Shown: piece by piece, positions 41,935 to 52,399 of the stretch
Layout of the letters: each line of letters opens with the position of its first letter
Numbering within the stretch: position 1 is the first letter of the stretch
DNA from: Palaemon carinicauda
Lineage: Eukaryota; Arthropoda; Malacostraca; Decapoda; Palaemonidae
Assembly (NCBI RefSeq): GCF_036898095.1
Contig: NC_090735.1
Span: 1,820,888-1,884,887 of the forward strand
Direction of reading: 5' to 3'
DNA length: 64,000 nucleotides
Notes under the pieces: model-generated
Told to the model about the DNA's origin: nothing
Database searches by the model: none
The model's input: only the letters and a program-made list of their open reading frames with translations
Made by a program: the position numbers and the translations under genes

Positions 41935-42083
41935 ATTTTTAAACATTTAAACTTACCCACTGGTTATGTGTAATAGATTTATACTTCTGTCCGGCAGAAA
42001 ATTCAAAATGCACAGATATGCCAGGTATACACTAGCGCCACCACGGAGCTAGGTCGAACTATCCCTCCTAGTATCAGATTTTC
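41935..42083 (+). repeat. Left inverted terminal repeat of element D
   Basis: This is the inverted match of 48280-48440 with a gap. The outer end ATTTTTAAACATTTAAACTT is complementary to the ICR left half. Confidence 0.82.
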
Positions 42084-42292
42084 TTCTGCCGCCATATTGC
42101 CAACAGCTTTGGAAATTCACTCGGCGTTTACCTGGAATTAACAGTGTTCTTGGTGATGTACAGTTGTTTATTGGTTTTGACTTTCGCAATTATTGGACTC
42201 ACTTACGGATTCTCTTGAATACCTATTGAATTGGATTATTTGGATTATTTTTGTACCCTTGCTTGATTTGATCTCTCTATTTACATTTCAAA

Positions 42293-44884
42293 ATGGCTGA
42301 CCCCTCCCCTTCAAGTGTGTGAAAGGGTGTAAAGCTCGGCTTCCAAAAGCCTGTGTTGATCCCCATACGATTTGCATTAAATGTAGGGGTAAAATTTGTA
42401 TTTTTGAAGATAGATGTCAAGAATGTTTTGAATTATCCGAGAGTCAGGGGTTGACTTATGAATGCTACTCTCGCAAACTAGAAAGAGATAGAATCAGACG
42501 TAGTTCCTCTTGATCAAGGGATTTATCATTTTATAATGTTATTAAACCTAATTCTTCCCCCATAGTGGTAGATCCTGAACCTAATTCTGTTCAATCTGAG
42601 CCTACAATGAAAGATATGATGACAGCGATCCAGGCTCTTGGTTCAAGGGTGGAATCGCTAACAGCGGACAGAGACCAAATTATGTCCGAGGTTAATCTGC
42701 TTAAAAGTGGTAATATTAATAGTGCTATTAATGTGTTCAGTGATGTAGAGGGTGCGTCTGCGCGTTCTTGTCGTTCACCTAGCCTTAGACCTCTTTCAAG
42801 CTCCCAAACCCATGGGAAAAGTAAAGTCGATCGGCGAAAGGGAACGAGAGGCGTCATCAATCGCGCTGACGTACCTTCGAGCGTTCCTGTTGTCTCGATG
42901 TCACAGATCGCTCACCCTCACCATGGGGGGTGAGGTTAGTTTTTTATCCTCATCCTCGGATGAAGCTACGCATGGCAAAGTCTGGCGTCAAGCTTCCAGA
43001 CCCCTTAAAAGAAAGGCGGATGAAGGCGCGCAGCGACGCGATCCATCACTGCAAGCGCCTGGCTGTAGCCATCGGGATTCGCCAGAGCATTTTCAATTGT
43101 CTGCTCAATGTTCTCCTCCTAAACGTCCTAACAAAATGTCGGAAATTGACAAGGGGATAATTCAGAATGAGTCAGAGCTTATTCCTGAGTCTGGTGTTAC
43201 GGTACATGCACCACCGCTTCCATCAGACTGGATTCCATCTCCCGATTATGTGGAGCGTTATGCGAGCGATGAAGAAGGCGAATTCGCTATGGAAGTTTCG
43301 ACTCCAGTTTCATCTAAAGTGGATCCTAAGTGGTCTATGCTGCTTGACATGAAGCAGCAACTCTCAACATTTATACATTATTATCAGCCCGCGGTCAGCA
43401 AAGTGTTGGTTCGTCATGATTCTCATCGTGACGCGATGTCGCACAGGCGGCCTACCTTTACACGCGATGTTTAGCGGGGTGATGGAACCGCTTCTACTAA
43501 GTCTGCTAGTGCTCATAGAGTTCTTATTTCTCTTGACAGCAAACGTCAAGCGAGTGAGGTTGACGTCGAGAGTCATCATTCCAGGCATGACGACAAGCGC
43601 CAGGCGCCTGAACGTGACATGGCGCGCCTAGCTAAGCGTGACTTAAATAAAAAAGAACGTGACGTCGCATGTCAAGCAGACCATGACGCCAAACGTCAGT
43701 CGGATTCAGTACAGCATGCGCACGGACGTGACGCCAAGCGCAATATTATTGAGCGCCAAGTAAGTAAACAAACTGAACGACTTGATCGCGGACAACGTGT
43801 GGCTGACGCTTGCGCTCGCGAGCGGCACCTTTCAGAACTAGAAGCAGTTACACCAGCTGGAATTATTTAGGAAGATTATCAGGATGATCATTCCTCCCTG
43901 GATGAACCATTGGACATTGCCTCAGAGGAGGAAGGAAATAAAACACCACAACATTCTGTTGATCACGAGAAGATTATGTTGATTTTTTCAGAATTATTTC
44001 CTGACAGCTTTACTCCTGTAGCCCCTCGCTCTCCTCCATCGTAGTTTACAGTGGAATTATCATAAAAAATGTCAAGGTTCACTATGATGGTTCTCTCCCG
44101 CTCTTCTAAGAGAGGATTAAAGTTGATGGAGAATTGGATGCAATCTAAGAGAATTTCAGGAAAGACAAACTTCTCTTTTCCTCCAGCCAAGTTAGCCTCC
44201 AAGTCTAGCGTATGGTTTGAAACAGGAGGTGTCCTAGGCTTGGGAGTTCCTGCCTCTACTCAGGGCGACTTCTCGAGTTTGCTAGACTCTTCTCGCCGCT
44301 TAGCTATGAGAAGAACGAAGATTTTATGGTCCATATCTGAGTTTGACCATCTTCTCAAGGGCATATATAGAGCTTTTGAAGTTTTCAACTTCCTTGACTG
44401 GTCTCTGTGTACCTTGGAAAAGAAAGTTTCTTCTTTAAAGGACCCTGAGACTTCTAACCTTATCCATATAATGTTCTGCATGGACAAAGCTGTAAGAGAT
44501 GGCTCAAATGAATTAGCAGCCCTATTCACAGCCGGAGTTGTTAAGAAGAGAGAAACTATGTGCTCTTTTCTCTCCATGGGAGTCACTCCGTTCCAGAGGT
44601 CAGAGTTGCTTTATGCTCCTCTTTCTCCTTCTCTTTTCCCTCAGGAACTAGTAAAGGAGGTGCCTGCTGCTCTTACTCAAATGGTTACTCATGACCTGGT
44701 CTCTAAATCAGCAAGGAAGGTTCTTCCAACGTCTTTCTCCGCCCGTGGGTTTAAGGAGGATTCTACCTTCCCTCAAACAACAAAGTTTTTTCGTGGAAGG
44801 ACAGTCGGTAGAGGCAGCTTCAGATCCAATAGTAGAAGGGCCAGAACAAAGAGAGGTTCTAGGTCAGGCAGAAGCAGAGTCTGA
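42293..44884 (+). pseudogene. gag-like ORF1 of element D
   Basis: ATG 42293 begins MADPSP. A frameshift within the first ten codons is followed by the Cys cluster (CKARLPKACVDPHTICIKC, then CIFEDRCQEC), matching Gag of B. A TGA near 42511, further shifts, and a charged repeat-like stretch with many RD, AKR and ERD triplets (43560-43860) interrupt it. The C-terminal 271 codons at 44069-44884 are open and align with B beyond its TAG: RRLAMRRTKILW, AFEVFNFLDW, MFCMDKAVRDGSNELAALFT and a basic RRARTKRGSRSGRSRV tail. The codon matching the TAG of B is CAA here, which supports a point mutation in B. Confidence 0.82.
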
Positions 44885-46814
44885 CTGCCTTCACCTTCAG
44901 ACAGCAGTGGGGGCCAGGCTAAGCAATTTTTGGCAGGCCTGGGAGAAAAAGGGAGCGGACCCATGGTCCGTCCTAGTGTTAAAGAAGGGATACAAAATGC
45001 CTTTTATCTTGAAACCCCCATTAATTTCAAACCCGGTGGATCTTTCTCCCAAATACAAGGGAGAATCAAAGAGGCAGGCCATGCAGCTTAAAATGTTTCT
45101 CGCTAGAGAAGAAGGCGATAGAGAGGGTACGGGACTTAAAATCACCAGGCTTCTATAACAGGCTGTTCCTGGTTCCCAAGAACTCGGGAGGATGGAGGCC
45201 AGTCCTGGACGTAAGTGCCCTCAACAACTACGTCCAGAAGACGAAGTTTACTATGGAATCCCAGAGTTCAGTTCTTGTGGCAGTAAGGAAAGGTGACTGG
45301 ATGGTCTCATTAGACCTCCAGGATGCTTATTTTCATGTCCCGATTCACCCAAGTTGCAAATGTTACCTAAGGTTTGTGTACAGGAAGGAAGTATTCCAGT
45401 TTCGGGCCTTATGCTTCGGCCTCACCACCGCCCCTCTAGTCTTCACAAAGATCATGATGAATATGGCAAGCATGCTCCACTCAAGAGACATCAGAGCCTC
45501 CTTGTACTTGGACGATTGGCTACTAAGAGCCCCCTCACTCAATCATTGTCTGGAGGATTTGTGTCTGACAATGAGTCTGTCAGAGGAGCTAGGACTTCTG
45601 GTGAATGCAGAGAAGTCTTAATTGATCCCTTCCCAGAAGATCCTTTATTTGGGGATGGAGATTCACAGTCTGACTTTTCAGGTTTTTCTATCACCTCCAA
45701 GAATACAGCTAGCTCTCCTAAGGCTTTGTGCCTTTCTAAAGAAGGAGTTTTGTTCAGTGAGGGAGTGGATGAGTCTCCTGGGAACCCTCTCTTCACTAGA
45801 ACAATTTGTATGTCTGGGGAAACTAAATTTACGACCCCTTCAGTTCCATCTCAATTGCCATTGGAGCAATGAGGACAGTCTCGACAAGGAGAGCATTCTT
45901 CTTACGGAACTGATAAAAGAGTGTCTTCGTTGGTGGAACAACATGAACAGGCTCCAGGAAGGTCTCTCTTTGGAACAAAAGAGCCCAGACCTTGTGTTAC
46001 TTTCCGACGCCTTGGACTCGGGGTGGGAAGCAACACTAGGAAAGTCAGAGATTTTGGGTCTGTAGAGAAAACAACAGCTAAGTCTCCACATCAATGAAAA
46101 GGAACTGTTTGCAGTCCTGTTGGCTCTCAAGGGATTCGAGAAGCTAGTACTGAACAAAGTAATACAAATCAATGCAGACAATACCACAGCTTTGGCCTAC
46201 ATAGTGAAACAAGGAGGAACGCATTCGAGGCCTCTTTACGAGTTAGCAAAAACTTTTCTTGTTTGGGCACATCAAAGAAAGATATCCCTGTTGACAAGAT
46301 TCATTCAAGGGGAAAAGAATGTGAGGGCAGACAGCCTCAGCAGGAGGAATCAAGTCCTCCCCACAGTGTGGACACAGCATCTAGATGTATTCAAGAAACT
46401 TTGGCGGATTTTGGGGTCGCTCCCTTATAGATATATTCGCAACCTCAAAAACCAAAAGACTAGAGAATTATTGCTCCCCAGTTCCGGATCTCGAAGCGTC
46501 ACACAGACGCGTTACTGATGGACTGGTCACACCTAGATGTGTACGCTTTCCCTCCATTCAAAGTGCTGCACAGAGTACTACAAAAGTTTGTGTCTCACGA
46601 GGGAACCAGATTGACATTAATAGCCCCCTTCTGGACGTCAAGAGGTTGGTTAACAGAGGTACTGGAATGGATGGTGGATGTTCCAAGAAGCTTGCCATTG
46701 AGAATAGATCTTCTCAGACAACCCCACTTGGCAAGAAACCATCTAAACCTCCCAGCTCTACGTCTGACTGCCTTCAGACTATCGAAAAACTTGCAAGATC
46801 TAGAGGATTTTTGA
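44885..46814 (+). pseudogene. RT-RNase H-methyltransferase-like ORF of element D
   Basis: The reading begins in the frame overlapping the gag end (DCLHLQTAVGARLSNFWQAW). After a shift near 45110 it gives GGWRPVLDVSALNNYVQKTK, WMVSLDLQDAYFHVPIHP, LCFGLTTAPLVF and SLYLDDWLLRAPS with intact YLDD. In-frame stops occur at 45619 and near 46063. RNase H retains LLSDALDSGW, KELFAVLLAL, INADNTTALAYIVKQGG and RADSLSR; note SDAL for the usual SDAS and NADNT for NSDNT. The last part (46518-46814) reads LDVYAFPPFKVLHRVLQK. RT is nearly complete in sequence but not in one frame. Confidence 0.85.
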
Positions 46815-47715
46815 AGGAGGCAGCCAAGGCTATTGCTAGAGCAAGAAGAACTTCTACTATCAGGGTGTACCAATCCAAGTGGGAAGTTTTTAGAGCATAG
46901 TGTAAAACAAACTCAGTTTCTTCATCCAGTACCTCTATAGCTCAAATTGCCGGTTTCTTTTTAGAGCTTAGAAGAAGTCACAATTTCTCCTCCTCAACCA
47001 TTAAAGGGTACAGGAGTATATGTTAGCAGCGGTCTTCAGGCATAGACAATTAGACCTCTCAAATAACAAGGACCTTCAAGATCTCCTTAGATCCTTTGAA
47101 ACCTCTAAGAAATGTCAACAGGATTCGCCAGTCTGGAATTTGGATGTGGTTTTAAAATTTCTTATGAGTGACAGATTCGAATCTTTGAACTCTGCTTCTT
47201 TTAAAGATCTGACTCTAAAGACTTTATTTTTAGTAAGCTTAGCAACAGCTAAAAGGGTCAGTGAAGTTCATGCTTTTAGCAAAAACATTGGCTTTAGAAA
47301 TGGCAAAGCTATATGCTCCCTGCAGCTTGATTTTCTAGCCAAAAACAAACGTCCTTCTCACCCATGGCCAAAATCTTTTGAAATTGCTAACCTCTCTGAT
47401 TTGGTGGGTGAGGAGCTGGAGAAGGTTCTTTGTCCTGTTAGAGCACTATGGTTCTATTTAGACAGGACTAAAGGTTTAAGAGGCAGTTCAGAAGCTCTTT
47501 GGTGTGCAGTCAAAAAGCCTGCTTTACCTATGTCTAAAAATGCCTTATCATATTTCATAAGACTTTTAATTAAAGAAGCTCACACACACTGTGGTGAGGC
47601 AGATCTTAAGCTCTTGAAAGTTAAGACTCATGAAGTTAGAGCTGTGGCAACTTCTATGGCTTTTAAACAAAATCGTTCTCTGCAAAGTATAATGGATACA
47701 ACTACACTCCCTTAA
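46385..47715 (+). pseudogene. Tyrosine recombinase remnant of element D, catalytic tyrosine deleted
   Basis: The first part is open to a TAG at 46898 (KLARSRGFLKEAAKAIARAR, VYQSKWEVFRA). A frameshift lies near 47015. The second part, 47020-47715, carries AKRVSEVHAF, CPVRALWFYLDRTK, LPMSKNALSYFIRLL and THEVRAVATSMAF. It then reads SLQSIMDT and jumps straight to TTLP before TAA: about 40 codons that hold the tyrosine nucleophile in B are missing. The enzyme cannot be active. Confidence 0.84.
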
Positions 47716-48140
47716 TCCCTAGTACCCTTTTCCCCTCTTGGAACTTGTACAGTATATATTTTTATGATTGGAAGAAATTGTTAGACAATCTTCCGCAATC
47801 TTTGATTTCGTCAGGTAGTCATTTGTTCCTTGAGAGCACCCGGAACAAGGGTATTAGTTGAGGTCCTGTCAGCATATAGGTTATTCACTGTTTGACAGCT
47901 CCTAGAGTTCTTCAGCCCCCTGAGTGGATCGCTGGTTCTCAAAGGACAGCAGACTTATGTAAATCGTCTCAGTGGAGACCTAAAACCCGCAACTTTAACT
48001 TTTAACTTTTAATGCAGAGAACCATTGAAGTCAGCTTCCTGAATAGGTACGAACCCTTAAGCTAAGTTTTGTTTTGAACTCTTAAATGAAATTCCATTAA
48101 TGTTTCTGTCTCTGACCCGCCACCAAGGGTGTCAATCAGC

Positions 48141-48234
48141 TATTATATATAACCAACGGGTAAGTTTAAATGTTTAAAAATGATATTTTCATAATGAAAT
48201 AAATTTTTGAATATACTTACCTGCTGGTTATATA
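48141..48234 (+). repeat. Internal complementary region of element D
   Basis: TATTATATATAACCAACGGG then TAAGTTTAAATGTTTAAAAA complements the left end. TTTTTGAATATACTTACCTG then CTGGTTATATAA complements the right end. The lead-in GGTGTCAATCAGCT matches other clade 1 copies. Confidence 0.83.
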
Positions 48235-48279
48235 ACTTAAAATCTCCCCCTTCCTCCCATCTAGAGACCTATGGGCATG

Positions 48280-48460
48280 GAAAATCTGATACTAGGAGGG
48301 ATAGTTCGACCTAGCTCCGTGGTGGCGCTAGTGTTTATCTGGCACATCTGTGCGATTGCCGCGAGTTTTGAATTTTCTGCCGGACAGAAGTTTAAAGCTA
48401 TTATATATAACCAGCGGGTAAGTATGTTCAAAAATTTATTTTATTATGAAAATATCATTT
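48280..48460 (-). repeat. Right inverted terminal repeat of element D
   Basis: Inverted match of 41935-42083. The outer end (ATGTTCAAAAATTTATTTTA) is complementary to the ICR. It ends at ATCATTTT. Confidence 0.83.
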
Positions 48461-48740
48461 TACAGCTCTTGTGCTTAGTCTTTGTTTGATAGTGTATGTA
48501 TTATTCAATAAATAGTAGATTAGATATACTGTACAGTATATTTTATGATGATATCAACTTTCAATACAGAAGCGGTAAAGAACCAGATGATAATAAGGAA
48601 TTACAGTTATGGAATTTTTAATTGGGCAGTGTAATTACCCATTAACCACTTAACTTGTAAATTAATACTCTTGAGATTCTTTTGATATAGTAGTGTACTG
48701 TATTGTATTTTCACAAAGAAACAAACTTGTACCCAAGTAG
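48461..48740. other. Spacer between elements D and E
   Basis: AT-rich DNA with no gene seen. No left ITR of element E could be found here, so E seems 5' truncated. Confidence 0.4.
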
Positions 48741-48935
48741 AACTGTTATTTAATCACTTGGTCATAGTATCGAAGACTTGCGGCACATTTATTGGTGCAA
48801 GGAGTACAGATCCTCGTCTGCTTTGTCATGCCTGCAGAAGACACCCCTACAGTCAGGCTCCCATGCGATAGTGTCACGAGTGGTTGCTCTCCCAGTGGGA
48901 GATGTATAGTAGGAGGAGGAAGAAGTCAAAAAGGG

Positions 48936-49125
48936 ATTTGTTCCGTAACCGAAATACAAACCACGCTATTTACAAAGGGTATTACTTTTTAGCGTAGCTG
49001 AAATGGCGAGCCATTAGAATTTAACGAGGGTGTATTACCCCCGCGCTAGTTAGCGGGGGGGTAGGGGAGTGGTAGCTAGCTACCCCTCCTCCCCCTCACA
49101 CACAGGTGAATACTCACTTTCACTT
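48936..49125 (+). repeat. Left inverted terminal repeat of element F
   Basis: Inverted match of 56459-56620. It includes the near-palindrome CCCCCGCGCTAGTTAGCGGG and GGTAGCTAGCTACC, which could fold as hairpins. Confidence 0.87.
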
Positions 49126-50360
49126 TTGGCTCGGACTGTGACAGACGTCTCTGTCTTGGTCCTCGCTTGTCAGCCATTGTCTGTTTTGTCTTTACTTAAT
49201 CGCTTACTTTTCATTTACTCAATATATATGTAAACATGTTTTCATGTTTGTATATATATTTGAGTATAGAAATAAGTAAGTTTCCTTTTCAGATGTGTGT
49301 GTGTAGTGTACGATATCTACGTGAAGGCCTCGGCAGTTAGGCCTCCACGGCGTATTTTTATGGGTGGCGATCGAGTTTGACTTATGTCTTTCTCTCTCTC
49401 CCTCTCTTGAGGTCGTTCACCCTTTTACTACGTGTTACTACACCCTTGTAGCCTAGCTTCTTTTCCGTGTGGGGGGGTTGCTACGCCGTACGTTTGTCTC
49501 AATTAGTTATGAATCTAATTGTAGTTGTTTTTTGTTTTTCAGCTTGTAGAACGATTCCTTTCGGGGTTTTCGTTCTTTCTTTAGTGTTCATTCATTTTTA
49601 AATTACATAATTACATAGTTACATAATTATAATTGTTATAATTCTGTTTTGGTTACAGCTCTCCTTCCGCGAGTGTAAGTGGTTGTGAGGGCACGTGCCT
49701 GTTGTGTAATTCTTGTTCCTTTCCCTCGGGATTCCTCTTCGGAGCCTTCCCGGGGGAATGAATGTGTACTAATATTATTTTTTTTTTTTTTTTTACAGTT
49801 ACCGATCTAGTTCGTTTCTGTAATATAGCAACGGTGTGAGCTGTCTGGTTGAGTCCTGGGGATTCGGCTGTTGCTGCCTCCGCCCTTGTATTTTCGTCAG
49901 GGGCGTGTCTCCTTCTACTGGTAGTACTCCCGTGACGACGGACAGCTCTCCAGTTCATTTTAGAACACTCAGGAGGCTTGCCTCCTTGGGCGGATAACTT
50001 TCCTTCCGAGGGAAGTTTTTCCTGTCCAGGCTTGAGTTTTTCCCCTTTTGGGGGGATCTTCTCTTGCCTTTTTTTCGTGCGACTATGCTCTTGGTGCTGA
50101 GCGGTCGCACCTGCAGTTTCGCTCAAGGGGCTGGGCAACTGCAGGAGCTCCTCTTCGGAGGATTGCTCCTTTTAGGTCACTGGCTGACCAGTCTCTTCCA
50201 CGAAGTGTTTCTCTTTCGTTCGCGAGAGAGTACACTCATAGAGACTCCTCTTCGGAGGTTTCTTCTGTTGCTGTTGCTGTTGGCCTCCCTCGCCGTAAGG
50301 CCCACCGTCCGCCTCGTCGTAAGGGCCTCTCATCTCCCTATAAGGGTGCTTGAGGCGCCT
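49126..50360 (+). other. 5' region and start of gag of element F
   Basis: The leader (49126-49800) is T-rich and has no long frame. From about 49850 the sequence becomes GC-rich and encodes short serine/arginine/proline-rich frames in the + direction, consistent with a decayed DIRS Gag N-terminal part. I could not define a start codon. Confidence 0.45.
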
Positions 50361-50740
50361 TTTTGGATCTCCGTTTGCAGCCTACAACTCCTTTTTCTCG
50401 ATCTTCCGCCTTGGTGCAGATGGACAGCAGTCTGATCTCGTCTTCCGACGGGCAACGGTCTTACCGACGGACAGCGGTTTTCCGACGGACATCAGTCTCC
50501 CGGCGGACAACGATCCCTTCGGGGCAAAGGGTTGCCCCCACGGGGGTTTTTCCCTTGCGTGTCAGGGTTTCCCTGCGCGCCCTTCTGCTCATCAGCGCTC
50601 TCCTGTTCGTCAGCGCTTTCAAGATGATCTTCCCTGCGGTTCCTGTTACGCGCCCACGTTCGCCCTCGCGATCTAGAACTTCGGTTCAGGTCGGGGTCAA
50701 GGACTCTTCTTCTTTGCGCAGGCTTCCACGCGTAGCCTTC

Positions 50741-50884
50741 TGCTCGTCAGCGATCATCAGCTCGTCAGCGATCATCAGCTCGCCAGCGATCATCAGCTCG
50801 CCAGCGATCATCAGCTCGTCAGCGATCATCAGCCCGCCAGCGATCATCAGCTCGCCAGCGATCATCAGCTCGCCAGCGATCTCC
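50741..50884 (+). repeat. Minisatellite, 18-bp unit, eight copies
   Basis: The unit AGCTCGTCAGCGATCATC has variants CGCCAGC and CCCGCCAG. The period keeps the frame. Confidence 0.92.
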
Positions 50885-50967
50885 GGATCGCCCACGTGTG
50901 TTACAGCTGGCACGCCAACGTTCTCCAACACTTCTGAAGGAACATGGTTCGCCAGCTACTAGCTCAC

Positions 50968-51480
50968 CTGCGCATGCTGATCGCCATCGCGCGACCCTCG
51001 ACTGCGGATGCTGATCGCCATCGCGCGACCCTCGACTGCGGATGCTGATCGCCATCGCGCGACCCTCGACTGCGGATGCTGATCGCCATCGCGTGACCCT
51101 CGACTGCGGATGCTGATCGCCATCGCGCGACACTCGACTGCGGATGCTGATCGCCATCGCGCGACCCTCAACTGCGGATGCTGATCGCCATCGCGCGACC
51201 CTCAACTGCGGATGCTGATCGCCATCGCACGACCCTCAACTGCGGATGCTGATCGCCATTGCTCAACCCTGCGCATGCTGATCACCATCGCGCGACCCTC
51301 AACTGCGTATGCTGTTCGCCATCACGCGACCGCCCACCTGCAGATGCTGTTCGCCATCGCGCGACCGCCAACCTGCGCATGCTGATCGCCATCGCGCGAC
51401 CCTGGCATGCTGATCTCCATCACGCGACCCTGCGCATACTGATCACCATCGCGCGACCCGGCGCATGCTGATCACTGCTC
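50968..51480 (+). repeat. Minisatellite, 34-bp unit, about fifteen copies
   Basis: The unit is CTGCGGATGCTGATCGCC followed by ATCGCGCGACCCTCGA. Copies at 50968, 51002, 51036, 51070, 51104, 51138, 51172 and 51206 are spaced exactly 34 bp; later ones are more variable. The 34-bp period rotates the reading frame each copy. Confidence 0.92.
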
Positions 51481-51712
51481 GCGATCGCTCACCTTCGCAT
51501 ACTGCTCGCCAACGCACGATCACTCACCTGTGCATACTGCTCGACCATCGCGTCGACATAACACAACGCGCCATCGCCAACCTGCGCGTTAGCGCTCACC
51601 AGCTCACCACCGATCGCTTGTGGATCCATATCGCCAGCTGTCCTCCTCGCCATTGCGCTAACGCTTGCGTTCGCCGCCTCGGACTCGCTCTCATCCACCT
51701 GCCCACCCTCAC

Positions 51713-51910
51713 GACCGCTCGCCCGTGCAACCGCGCGACCGCTCGCCCGTGCAACCGCGCGACCGCTCGCCCGTGCAACCGCGCGACCGCTCGCCCGTGC
51801 AACCGCGCGACCGCTCGCCCGTGCAACCGCGCGACCGCTCGCCCGTGCAACCGCGCGACCGCTCGCCCGTGCAACCGCGCGACCGCTCGCCCGTGCAACC
51901 GCGCGACCAC
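51713..51910 (+). repeat. Minisatellite, 24-bp unit, eight copies
   Basis: Unit GACCGCTCGCCCGTGCAACC plus GCGC, almost without variation until the last copy (GACCACTCGCCTGCGC). The period keeps the frame and encodes an 8-residue repeat. Confidence 0.93.
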
Positions 51911-52399
51911 TCGCCTGCGCGCCCACACGCCCACGTGCCTGCACGTCTACGCTCATACTCTCCAATGTTCGCCCACTGCGAACCAACGGTTTTTTTCCAT
52001 CGCGCAGACGGATGGTGTTCCGTCGCGCGAACCTACAGTGTTTCTTCGCACAAATGTCGGCTTATTTCTTGCAGTATCCATTGCTCGTCTATGGGTTATC
52101 GCTCGCCGACCACCAGGAATTCCCGTCGTGCGAGCTCCAGGGCAATTGCGACCACGATTCCCAATGGGGTTTTCGCAGCATGACCAGCCTGGCGAGTTCT
52201 TCTGGAGCGTATTTCCAGAACACTGCCTCACCCCGTAAACACAGAGCATAGCACTTCCAAGAATAGGAGAAACTTAAGGGAGATCTGAGCAACACTCCTC
52301 TATTCCTGAACCTGGGTTAGCCCTTCCCCGTCATTCCCTGGAAGGATTTTTGGCGGGGGGGGCTTTCCGTTTAAGATTTCTCCATCGGACAAGGGGTGA

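Larger units (their letters stand above)
41935..48460 (+). mobile_element. DIRS-like retrotransposon D (clade 1, older copy)
   Basis: This is a complete frame of parts: left ITR, gag, RT-RNase H-methyltransferase-like, YR, ICR at 48141-48234, right ITR. The ITRs are more diverged than in A, B or C; for example the left lacks about 17 bp present in the right (around CTCGCGGCAATCGC) and the left end reads CCCACTGGTTATGTG against CTGCTGGTTATATA in the ICR. Coding has several stops and shifts. It inserted at ATTTT, 511 bp past the nsmce1 poly(A) signal, in the same orientation. Its coding sequence preserves Gag and RT regions lost from A and C. Confidence 0.88.
50363..52240 (+). pseudogene. gag-like variable region of element F, expanded by minisatellites
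   Basis: Several + frames (199 codons at 50363-50962 and 257 codons at 51465-52238) run through three tandem arrays with 18-, 34- and 24-bp units. The readings are low-complexity (SSPAII, RATARPCN, DRSPVQPR), as in the disordered Gag middle of other DIRS-like copies (for example the repeats in element C). The 34-bp array cannot preserve a frame. I doubt any of these is a translated protein in this copy, and no conserved Gag C-terminal domain follows. Confidence 0.45.

Noticed and set aside
50968..51480. Regular 34-bp repeats resembling a CRISPR array
   Set aside because: The repeats are directly adjacent with no unique spacers, there are no cas genes, and the context is a eukaryotic retrotransposon.
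51465..52238. 257-codon ORF with an 8-residue repeat as a real protein
   Set aside because: It arises from a 24-bp minisatellite; other frames and the opposite strand are equally open, and no domain flanks it.
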